DNA from: Betaproteobacteria bacterium
GTDB lineage: Bacteria > Pseudomonadota > Gammaproteobacteria > Burkholderiales > Rhodocyclaceae
Direction: 5' to 3'
Length of the DNA stretch: 16,401 bases
Assembly: GCA_028868235.1 (NCBI GenBank)
Contig: JAGWUW010000019.1
Location: 1 to 16,401 of the forward strand
The translations under genes were made by a program, and so were the position numbers. Positions 6,177-16,401 of this stretch are shown here, piece by piece; the stretch's first letter is position 1; each line of letters opens with the position of its first letter. The notes beneath the pieces are model-generated. The model searched no databases, was not told the DNA's origin, and saw only the letters and a list, made by a program, of their open reading frames with translations.

Positions 6177-7553
6177 ATGACGACAAGAAAAATCATGGCA
6201 TCAGCGCTACTTTCAGGGCTGGCCGGTTTCTGCAGCTTGGCCCAGGCGACCGATGTATTTCGCCTGGAAGGTTTCGGCGCAGTATCGCGCGGTATGGGCG
6301 GTACAGCCGTGGCACATGATGTCGGCCCAGCCGGCATGATGACCAACCCGGCCACGCTCTCGCTGATGCAGGAGGGCGACCAGGTCATGGGCGGCCTCGA
6401 TCTGGTGACGACGGATATCGAGGTCAGGAACAAAAACACCGGCGAAAGCGTCTCGTCCGGCGAACATGGTAGCAACCGTGGGCCGTATGCGGCCCCGGAA
6501 GTGGCCTATACCAAGCGTTTTGGCGACTGGGCCCTTGGCGTAGGTGCCTTTGCGCAGGGCGGCCTGGGTACCGAATACGGTACTGGCAGCTTCCTGTCCC
6601 GGGCGACCGGCGGACTCAATACCGGGCTCGATAACTCCAGCCGCCTTCTGGTCCTGAATATTCCGTTTGCCGCTAGTTTCAAGGTCACCGACAAGTTGTC
6701 CGTTGGCGGAAGCATCGATGCGATGTGGCAGGGACTTAACCTAAATTTGCTGCTTGGTGCCGATCAGGTGGGCAGTCTGCTGACCTCGGGTCGCGCTACC
6801 GGTTCCTTGGTGCCGGTCCTGGCCGGATTGCCTGATCTGCGCGGGGCGCACTTCAGCCTGACCAAGAATCAACCCCTGGGCAGCGGCGTCGATTCCTGGG
6901 GCTATGGCGGCAAGCTGGGCGTGCTCTACAAGGCGACGCAAGAGACGACGCTTGGCGCTTCCTATACGTTCAAGAGCCAGATGGACGACATGCAAGGTGA
7001 TGCGACGCTGACGGCGGTGGACGGCGTTGCTGGCCAGATTCCGCTGAAGGGCAGGATTACGATTCAGGATTTCCAGATGCCGGCGCATGTCGATCTGGGT
7101 ATCAGTCAACGTCTGAGTACGCAATGGATGGTGACTGCCGATGTGTCGCGGGTCTTCTGGAAGGACGTGATGAAGGATATCAAGGTGGCCTTCGTTGCCG
7201 ACGGCGGGGGAAATATCAATATCCTGCTGCCACAGGACTACAAGGATCAGACCATCCTCTCCCTGGGCACCGCCTACGATCTGAACGAGCAGTTGACTCT
7301 GCGTGGCGGCCTCCGTTTCGCCAGCCAGGCACTACGGTCTTCGACCTTGTTCGCAGTGATTCCGGCGACGCCGAGAACACATTTGTCAGCTGGCCTTACC
7401 TATGCCTTCTCGAAACAGAGCAAGCTGGATTTCGCCTATTCCCACGCCTTCAAGGAAACCATGGATAACAACAGCTTGCCGAATACCTCAGCCCCCATCC
7501 AGGTCTCACACGCGCAGAACAACGCAACCATCAACTTCCGCTATAGCTTTTGA
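6177..7553 (+). CDS. todX: FadL/TodX-family outer-membrane aromatic hydrocarbon transporter
   Basis: This outer-membrane beta-barrel channel would let toluene-like compounds cross the lipopolysaccharide layer. The predicted product has 458 residues, close to TodX/TbuX (about 450-470). A signal peptide (residues 1-24, positive MTTRK start, cleavage after AQA) leads to a mature N-terminus TDVFRLEGFG. The family block GMGGTAVAHD...NPATLSLM follows, containing the NPA motif (57-59). The chain ends NFRYSF, with the terminal aromatic expected for BAM-assembled barrels. ATG 6177 lies 9 nt after AAAGGAG; ATG 6171 is only 3 nt from it and less likely. It follows tmoF by 66 bp with no terminator between, so it should be co-transcribed with the monooxygenase. 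In Pseudomonas mendocina the equivalent tmoX lies before tmoA (from memory). The exact substrate is inferred from context. Confidence 0.88.
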   Translation: MTTRKIMASALLSGLAGFCSLAQATDVFRLEGFGAVSRGMGGTAVAHDVGPAGMMTNPATLSLMQEGDQVMGGLDLVTTDIEVRNKNTGESVSSGEHGSNRGPYAAPEVAYTKRFGDWALGVGAFAQGGLGTEYGTGSFLSRATGGLNTGLDNSSRLLVLNIPFAASFKVTDKLSVGGSIDAMWQGLNLNLLLGADQVGSLLTSGRATGSLVPVLAGLPDLRGAHFSLTKNQPLGSGVDSWGYGGKLGVLYKATQETTLGASYTFKSQMDDMQGDATLTAVDGVAGQIPLKGRITIQDFQMPAHVDLGISQRLSTQWMVTADVSRVFWKDVMKDIKVAFVADGGGNINILLPQDYKDQTILSLGTAYDLNEQLTLRGGLRFASQALRSSTLFAVIPATPRTHLSAGLTYAFSKQSKLDFAYSHAFKETMDNNSLPNTSAPIQVSHAQNNATINFRYSF

Positions 7554-7581
7554 TCCGCTTTAACCCCCTCCTCCTTGGGTT

Positions 7582-7607
7582 GGGCGAGTTTGCACTCGCC
7601 TTTTTTT
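7582..7607 (+). terminator. Rho-independent terminator after the tmo operon
   Basis: The stem GGCGAG (7583-7588) / CTCGCC (7595-7600), with a possible outer G-U pair, closes a 6-nt loop and is followed at once by seven T residues (7601-7607). It lies 29 nt after the stop of the FadL-type gene, so it should end the tmoA-to-channel transcript. Confidence 0.85.
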
Positions 7608-7615
7608 GCGGGTGG

Positions 7616-7649
7616 ATGGACGACAGCAGGCAACGCTGTCGTCCATTTT
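7616..7649 (+). terminator. Perfect 12-bp hairpin, possible second terminator or operator
   Basis: ATGGACGACAGC (7616-7627) and GCTGTCGTCCAT (7635-7646) are perfect reverse complements around a 7-nt loop, followed by TTT (7647-7649, four Ts counting the last stem base). It begins 8 nt after the T-run of the first terminator. The short T-run makes it a weaker terminator. The perfect symmetry also fits a back-up terminator or a protein-binding site before the kinase gene. Confidence 0.6.
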
Positions 7650-7737
7650 GCCCGTATAGTCTAATGATGTTTTGGGGGCACGCAGCGATAACCAGGGCGA
7701 CGCGCCACGCAACAGCATTCGGCGCCAGGGGTTGGTT

Positions 7738-10626
7738 ATGAAATTGGAAAATTGGATGCCCAGCGGGAACACGCAATCTTCGGTCAAGGGTGTGACATTG
7801 GCTGCCAGCGACACCACCGAGGTGCGCCGGCAGAAGCTTGCGCGCATCATTCTCGATGCCATGTACCAGTTCCTCGGTCTGCTCGATGTCGACGGAACCG
7901 TGCTTGAAATCAACCGGGCGGCCCTGGAAGGTGGGGGCATCTGCTTCGACGAGGTGGTCGGGAGACCGTTCTGGGAGGCCCGCTGGTGGGCAGTGTCGGA
8001 AGACACTCCGAATCGGGTTCGGGCCATGGTCGAACAGGCCAGGAAGGGCGAGTTCGTACGTTGCGACATCGAGGTGTTCGGGGATTTGCACGGTAGCCGA
8101 ACCATTTTCATCGATTTCTCGCTGACGCCGATCCGTGACGATGCCGGGGGCGTTGCCTTCCTGTTGCCAGAAGGTCGGAACATCACCGAAAAAATCGCCA
8201 TCGAGGCAGAGCTGACGCGCAAGAATGGCGAACTGCAACAGGCCCTGGAAAAGCTGCGCGAAATCGACGGTTTCAAGACGAAGTTTTTCGCCAACGTCAG
8301 CCACGAACTACGGACCCCGCTGGCGCTGATTCTCGGGCCGGTGGATCAGTTACTGAAGGAGGAAAACGAACTTCGGGAGCGCGAGCGCTTCCGGCTGACC
8401 ACGATCAAGCGCAATGCACAGTCTCTTCTCCAGCAGGTCAACGATCTACTCGATCTGGCCCGAATCGATGCCCAGCAGATGCCGTTGGCCTATGTCTGTG
8501 CCAATGTAGTGGCTTTGCTCAAGGAAATCGCAGCCGGATTTGCCGGGGCCGCCGAAGAACGATCCATCTCGCTGGTCATCGATGGAGAGAGCGAACTTTA
8601 TGCCGACGTCGATCGGGCCAAGTTTGCCCGGGTGCTGGCCAATCTGTTGTCCAATGCCTTCAAATTCACGCCGGCTGGCGGGCGCATCTGCTGCTCCCTG
8701 TCGCGCGTCGCCAACGGTCGCTTCTTGCTCAGCGTGCAGGATAACGGCCCCGGTGTGCCGCCGCAGATGAAGGAACAAATCTTTGACCGTTTTGCGCAGG
8801 GGCAGGGGGGTCTCTCAGGTAGCGGCAGCGGGCTCGGCTTGAATATCGTGAAGGAATTTGTCGAGCTGCACTTCGGGACGGTGGTCGCGCTCGATGCGCC
8901 GGGCGGCGGGGCGATATTCCAGGTAGAGATGCCGATACGGGCACCTAACGGCGTGTTCGTGCGCGAAAGCGGCGAGGGCATTACCCTCGTTACGCCGCAG
9001 GATATCGATTTTCTCGAACCGCTAAGCCACCCGGTCAGCGATTACAAATCCGGCATGCCGCGCATCCTGGTGGTCGAGGACAACCCTGACTTGCGTCATT
9101 TCCTCTACGACGTGCTGATAGACGACTACAACGTGATGCTTGCAGCCAATGGTGCCCTGGCATTGACTTCGGCGCTGGAGGAACCGCCGGATCTGGTCAT
9201 TACCGATCTGATGATGCCGCATTTCGACGGCGAGCAATTCGTCCGCGAACTGCGGGCTTGCGGCTGTTTCCCGAATCTCCCCGTTCTGGTGCTGTCGGCA
9301 AGGGCCGATGACGCCCAGCGGGAAACCTTGCTCGAAGAGCTGGTCCAGGACTACCTGACCAAGCCGTTTTCCCCGCAGGAATTGCGGGCGCGCGTGCGCA
9401 ATCTGGTGACGGTCAAGCGGACCGTCGACATTCTGCAGAAGGAGCTCAACACCCAGGCTTCGGATGTCGGCGAATTGACGGCCGGCCTGGTGGCCAGTCG
9501 GAAGTCCCTGCAGGACAGCCTGGTCGCGCTGCAGATCTCGGAGCGTCGCTGGCAGGGGCTGTACCGCAATTCCGCCGTCGGTATTGCCCTCGCCGACCGG
9601 GAAGGGCGGATATTGAAAGCCAATCCCGCCTTGCAGCAGATGCTCGGTTACAACGAAACAGACATCGTCGGCGTCTCATTTATCGAAATCTCCGAGGAAT
9701 CCCAGCGGGCCATGACCCTGCGCAACGTCCATGGCCTGTTCGACGGCACCATCGACAACTACCATGTGCAGAAACGCTATGAGAAACGCGACGGCAGTTT
9801 TCTCTGGGCCAACGTCAGCGCTTCACTGATTCCGGCCGTTGATCTGGAAGGACCAAGGCTGGCGGTCATCGTCGAGGATGTCAGCTCACGCAAGCAGGCG
9901 GAAAGCGCGCTGGCCGCGACGCAGACGGAGTTGGCGCGGGTGTCGCGTTTCACCGCCATGGGCGAGCTGGTCGCCTCGATCGCCCATGAAGTCAATCAGC
10001 CGCTGTCGGCGATCGTCACCAACAGCCAGGCCGCCCTGCGCTGGCTGGCCCGGGAAACGCCGGACTATCAGGAAGTCGTCGCCGCCCTGAACCGGGTCAA
10101 TCGCGATGCCAGCCTGGCCGGGGAGGTTATTGCCCGCATCCGCAACTTTCTCAGCATGGGCGGCATGAAGCGCGAGCGCCTGGCCGTACGCCCTATTCTC
10201 GAGAACCTGCTGCAGATGTTACAGACCCTGTTGCAGGAAGCCGACGTGGAGGTCGATCTGCGGATTGCACCGGACCTGCCCGACCTGCTGGCCGATCCGG
10301 TTCAACTGCAGCAGGTACTTCTCAACCTGGTGGTCAACGCTGTCGATGCCATGCGCGACCAGCAGCAGGCCCGGCGGATGACGATCACGGTGAGCGAAGA
10401 AGCCGGTGCCAACGTGATTTTTTCTGTCAGTGACACCGGCCCGGGCATACCGCCCGACAAGGCAGCGAAAATATTCGATGCCCTGTTCTCGACCAAGAGC
10501 AAAGGCCTGGGCATGGGTTTGGCCATCAGTCGATCCATCGTCGAAAATCACGGCGGGCGCTTGCGTTTGCTACCCAAGGCCGGTAATGGCGCCCATTTCG
10601 CTTTCAATATTCCGGTCCAGCAATGA
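7738..10626 (+). CDS. todS: TodS/StyS-like cytoplasmic double sensor histidine kinase
   Basis: This complex hybrid kinase is expected to bind aromatic hydrocarbons and drive a phosphorelay to the adjacent regulator. It has 962 residues (TodS 978) and no transmembrane segment. Order: PAS-1 (about 37-155, aromatic-rich PFWEARWW); HisKA with H189 in VSHELRTP; HATPase with DNGPG and GSGLGL; receiver with D490 in VITDLMMP and K542 in LTKPF; PAS-2 (about 605-720); second HisKA with H750 in IAHEVNQP; second HATPase with DTGPG and GLGMGL. This five-module layout is diagnostic for TodS, TmoS, TutC and StyS. ATG 7738, with AGGGG upstream, is chosen over TTG 7672, which adds a non-homologous leader. The gene overlaps the regulator by ATGA. 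It is separated from the tmo operon by one or two terminators, so it probably has its own promoter. The ligand is inferred from the neighbouring monooxygenase. Confidence 0.9.
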   Translation: MKLENWMPSGNTQSSVKGVTLAASDTTEVRRQKLARIILDAMYQFLGLLDVDGTVLEINRAALEGGGICFDEVVGRPFWEARWWAVSEDTPNRVRAMVEQARKGEFVRCDIEVFGDLHGSRTIFIDFSLTPIRDDAGGVAFLLPEGRNITEKIAIEAELTRKNGELQQALEKLREIDGFKTKFFANVSHELRTPLALILGPVDQLLKEENELRERERFRLTTIKRNAQSLLQQVNDLLDLARIDAQQMPLAYVCANVVALLKEIAAGFAGAAEERSISLVIDGESELYADVDRAKFARVLANLLSNAFKFTPAGGRICCSLSRVANGRFLLSVQDNGPGVPPQMKEQIFDRFAQGQGGLSGSGSGLGLNIVKEFVELHFGTVVALDAPGGGAIFQVEMPIRAPNGVFVRESGEGITLVTPQDIDFLEPLSHPVSDYKSGMPRILVVEDNPDLRHFLYDVLIDDYNVMLAANGALALTSALEEPPDLVITDLMMPHFDGEQFVRELRACGCFPNLPVLVLSARADDAQRETLLEELVQDYLTKPFSPQELRARVRNLVTVKRTVDILQKELNTQASDVGELTAGLVASRKSLQDSLVALQISERRWQGLYRNSAVGIALADREGRILKANPALQQMLGYNETDIVGVSFIEISEESQRAMTLRNVHGLFDGTIDNYHVQKRYEKRDGSFLWANVSASLIPAVDLEGPRLAVIVEDVSSRKQAESALAATQTELARVSRFTAMGELVASIAHEVNQPLSAIVTNSQAALRWLARETPDYQEVVAALNRVNRDASLAGEVIARIRNFLSMGGMKRERLAVRPILENLLQMLQTLLQEADVEVDLRIAPDLPDLLADPVQLQQVLLNLVVNAVDAMRDQQQARRMTITVSEEAGANVIFSVSDTGPGIPPDKAAKIFDALFSTKSKGLGMGLAISRSIVENHGGRLRLLPKAGNGAHFAFNIPVQQ

Positions 10627-11273
10627 AAATCAGCACGGCTACGTCAGTTCCAACCGTCTATGTGGTCGATGACGACGCCTCGATCCGGGAATCCTTGAGC
10701 AGCCTGATTCGCTCAGCCGGCATGGCGGTCGAAGTCTTCGCTTCCCCCCTCGAATTCCTGGCTCAGAAGAAGCTCTGCGAGGTCGCCTGCGTCGTCCTTG
10801 ATGTCCGAATGCCGGAACTCGACGGTCTGGCCTTGCAGGAAAAGCTGGCCGAGCACGGCCGGGAAATTCCCATTATCTTCATTACCGGCCACGGCGATGT
10901 GCCACTGGCGGTGCGCGCCATGAAGGCCGGCGCGATCGACTTCCTGAACAAACCGTTCGACGATACCGATCTCCTGGCCGCTATCGCCCAGGCGCTGTCA
11001 CGCGTCAGCGCGACCTCACACGAACGGACCGAGCTCTCCGATCTCGGCACCCGTTTCGACAGCCTGACCCCGCGCGAAAGACAAATCCTGGTCGAGGTTG
11101 CTCAGGGCAAACCGAATAAGCTCGTTGCCTACGATCTGAACGTCACGGAAAGCACGGTCAAGGTTCATCGCCACAATGCCATGGCTAAGATGAATCTGAA
11201 GTCGGTGGCCGAATTGACGCTGGTTATTCAGCGTCTGAGAAAGGCAGGAAAGGTGCCGGGTGAGGCGCCATGA
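10623..11273 (+). CDS. todT: TodT/StyR-like LuxR-family response regulator
   Basis: This 216-residue regulator (TodT 206-227 class) should activate the monooxygenase operon when phosphorylated by the upstream kinase. The receiver domain spans about 10-125, with acidic residues in VVDDD (15-18), phospho-acceptor D60 in VVLDVRMP, T88 and K110 in FLNKPF. The C-terminal LuxR/FixJ-type helix-turn-helix spans about 146-205 (LTPRERQ, LNVTESTVKVHR). The architecture matches TodT, TmoT and StyR. The ATG overlaps the kinase stop (ATGA at 10623-10626), indicating translational coupling. The 3' neighbour rlmA is convergent only 27 bp away, with no recognisable terminator between. Its likely target is the region upstream of tmoA. 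A FixJ homologue with another function is possible, but coupling to a TodS-like kinase makes the assignment strong. Confidence 0.9.
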   Translation: MKISTATSVPTVYVVDDDASIRESLSSLIRSAGMAVEVFASPLEFLAQKKLCEVACVVLDVRMPELDGLALQEKLAEHGREIPIIFITGHGDVPLAVRAMKAGAIDFLNKPFDDTDLLAAIAQALSRVSATSHERTELSDLGTRFDSLTPRERQILVEVAQGKPNKLVAYDLNVTESTVKVHRHNAMAKMNLKSVAELTLVIQRLRKAGKVPGEAP

Positions 11274-11300
11274 AACAGTCGGGGCGACGAGTGCCTCGTA

Positions 11301-12149
11301 TCAGTTCCCAGCCAGGCGCTCCAAGCAGATGATTCGTATGTCGACCACCATCGACAGCTCGGTCAGTGCCGCCGCCTTGGCGCGTCCCGCGGCGCTGGCA
11401 CGGTAAAGGTGCGGGGTCATGGCGAGGAGGTCGGCAATCTGTTCCTGAGAGTCCAAATCTAGCGAGAAGCGGACGGCTTCTGTCATGTGCCGAGCAAAGC
11501 CATTGGGAAGGGGGGCTGTAGGAGGGCGCTGGGGTTTGAGCGTTGGATAGATGATCTCGCGCAGCTCCCGCAGATGGTCCGGGCCGGCGTCGACCTGGAT
11601 CAGCCGGCCGCCCGGTTTAAGGACACGGGCGAATTCGGCGTAGACCGGGAAGCCAAACAGGCAGAGTACACGGTCGAGCGTGCCGTCGAGCACCGGTAGC
11701 CGGGCATTGGTGCCAACCACCCAGTTTGGCCGAGCATCCTGCTTGGCGGCGGCGAGAACGGCCCATTTTGAGATGTCGAGGCCGAGGATGGCCAGCGTTT
11801 GGCCCTGATCGCCTGCGGCGGTCGCCAGCTGGCGCAGGTAATAGCCTTCCCCGCAGCCAGCATCGAGGCAGCCTGCCTCGGCAGGCAGATCAGCCAGCGT
11901 GGCGCGGGCGACGGCTTCCGCAATCGGCTGGTAGAAGCCAGCGTTGAGGAAACGGCGGCGGGCGGCGACCATTTCCTTGCTGTCGCCGGGATCGAGCGAG
12001 CGCTTGTGTTGGACTGGCAGCAGGTGAGTGTGGCCCTGGCTGGCGATGTCGAAGTTGTGGCCAGCGGCGCATCGCCAAGCGCTGCCTTCGCGGTGCAGTG
12101 GGGCACCATCGAGGGGGCAGGCCAGTGCGGTGAAGGGCAGGATGCTCAT
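11301..12149 (-). CDS. rlmA: 23S rRNA (guanine-N1)-methyltransferase RlmA
   Basis: RlmA methylates N1 of G745 (E. coli numbering) in helix 35 of 23S rRNA, using S-adenosylmethionine. The product has 282 residues (E. coli RlmA 269). The family-specific block LLPVQHKRSLDPGDS...MVAARRRFLNAG.YQP (44-74) is nearly identical to the E. coli enzyme. The SAM-binding LDAGCGEGYY is at 95-104, and ARVLKPGG marks a later Rossmann strand. The N-terminal zinc site appears changed: E. coli has CxxC...C..xH, whereas here it is C11, D14, C27, H31, so one cysteine is replaced by Asp. The gene lies 38 bp downstream of the ABC-F gene on the same strand and is probably co-transcribed. The start lacks a strong Shine-Dalgarno sequence, but the N-terminus fits the family. 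Confidence 0.92.
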   Translation of the reverse strand: MSILPFTALACPLDGAPLHREGSAWRCAAGHNFDIASQGHTHLLPVQHKRSLDPGDSKEMVAARRRFLNAGFYQPIAEAVARATLADLPAEAGCLDAGCGEGYYLRQLATAAGDQGQTLAILGLDISKWAVLAAAKQDARPNWVVGTNARLPVLDGTLDRVLCLFGFPVYAEFARVLKPGGRLIQVDAGPDHLRELREIIYPTLKPQRPPTAPLPNGFARHMTEAVRFSLDLDSQEQIADLLAMTPHLYRASAAGRAKAAALTELSMVVDIRIICLERLAGN

Positions 12150-12187
12150 GCGGTATGTGCGGGTGGAACAGCGGGAAAAGGCGCCGG

Positions 12188-13852
<1,665 letters not shown>

Positions 13853-14157
13853 CAGTGAAGCTTTCGGGGGACGGTCGGGTGGCGGTTATCGCGTTCCCGA
13901 CAAGGGGCGTGATTGTATCTGATTGATCTCTCGAATATTTTTTCTGGTGCCTGTTTTGCTTGGAAATGGGCATGAAAACCCATCTCGACTACTCGATCTA
14001 CAGCGTAGGCAGTGCTTATCCGGTATTTCGGTGACCAGCGGCAATTACGCCAAGGCTCTATATGGCCGGGATGCCGAGCAGTTGGCGGTGTTGCTTGGCT
14101 TGGGCGCTGAAATGGGTGGTTGGGCGGCTGGGGGAAACAGCTGGTGAGGCACGGATT
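13853..14157. other. 305-bp intergenic region, possible gene remnant and ABC-F promoter
   Basis: No convincing intact gene is present. On the plus strand, ATG at 13971 opens a 20-codon peptide (MKTHLDYSIYSVG...) that ends in TGA at 14031. Another plus frame, open to 14147 but without an ATG start, reads like ordinary protein (SGNYAKALYGRDAEQLAVLLGLGAEMG). The two may be pieces of one short gene broken by a frameshift, but I do not recognise the family. On the minus strand, TACAAT (complement of 13912-13917), about 60 bp before the ABC-F start, resembles a -10 element without a good -35. No terminator for the downstream end of the right-hand kinase is evident. Confidence 0.3.

Positions 14158-16401
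<2,244 letters not shown>

Noticed and set aside
7672..7737. TTG start adding 22 residues to the TodS-like kinase
   Set aside because: ATG 7738 with AGGGG upstream gives the expected length near TodS.
11864..11886. Palindromic GCCTGCC/GGCAGGC sequence within rlmA
   Set aside because: The loop is only 2 nt and it lies mid-gene in conserved coding DNA near the SAM motif; codon choice explains it.

Overview
The window looks like chromosomal DNA of a GC-rich betaproteobacterium. The best guess is Rhodocyclales (Dechloromonas, Azonexus or Thauera-like): a toluene/benzene monooxygenase operon is combined with a TodS/TodT-type regulatory pair and housekeeping genes (ArfB, RlmA, a YheS-type ABC-F protein). 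The genus is inferred from gene content and protein resemblance; no database search was possible.

Layout. Positions 1-626 (+) hold the 3' end of a hybrid histidine kinase. Positions 668-1108 (-) encode the ribosome-rescue hydrolase ArfB. A 185-bp divergent region follows, with a possible TodT-type operator. From 1294 to 6110 (+) lies a complete six-gene four-component aromatic monooxygenase operon in the order tmoA-B-C-D-E-F: hydroxylase alpha, gamma, Rieske ferredoxin, effector, hydroxylase beta, NADH reductase. An outer-membrane FadL/TodX-like hydrocarbon channel follows (6177-7553). A canonical terminator and a second, perfect 12-bp hairpin separate this from a TodS-like double histidine kinase (7738-10626) and its translationally coupled TodT-like response regulator (10623-11273). 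On the minus strand come RlmA (11301-12149) and an upstream ABC-F ATPase (12188-13852), a 305-bp gap with no convincing gene, and a second hybrid kinase (14158 to the right edge, N-terminus cut off).

How it fits together. Toluene or benzene would cross the outer membrane through the FadL-type channel and be sensed in the cytoplasm by the double kinase. The kinase would phosphorylate the LuxR-type regulator, which would activate the monooxygenase operon. Electrons would pass NADH -> TmoF -> TmoC -> di-iron TmoA, with TmoD as coupling protein. No phenol hydroxylase or ring-cleavage genes are in the window, so later steps must be encoded elsewhere.

Points worth a second look: two GC-rich intercistronic hairpins (tmoA/tmoB and tmoE/tmoF) that share a 12-nt sequence; an open in-frame upstream extension of tmoD; the paralogous hybrid kinases facing inward from both ends; and a possible operator upstream of tmoA. 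I found no clear new defence or mobile system, and no tRNA, rRNA, CRISPR array or IS element.
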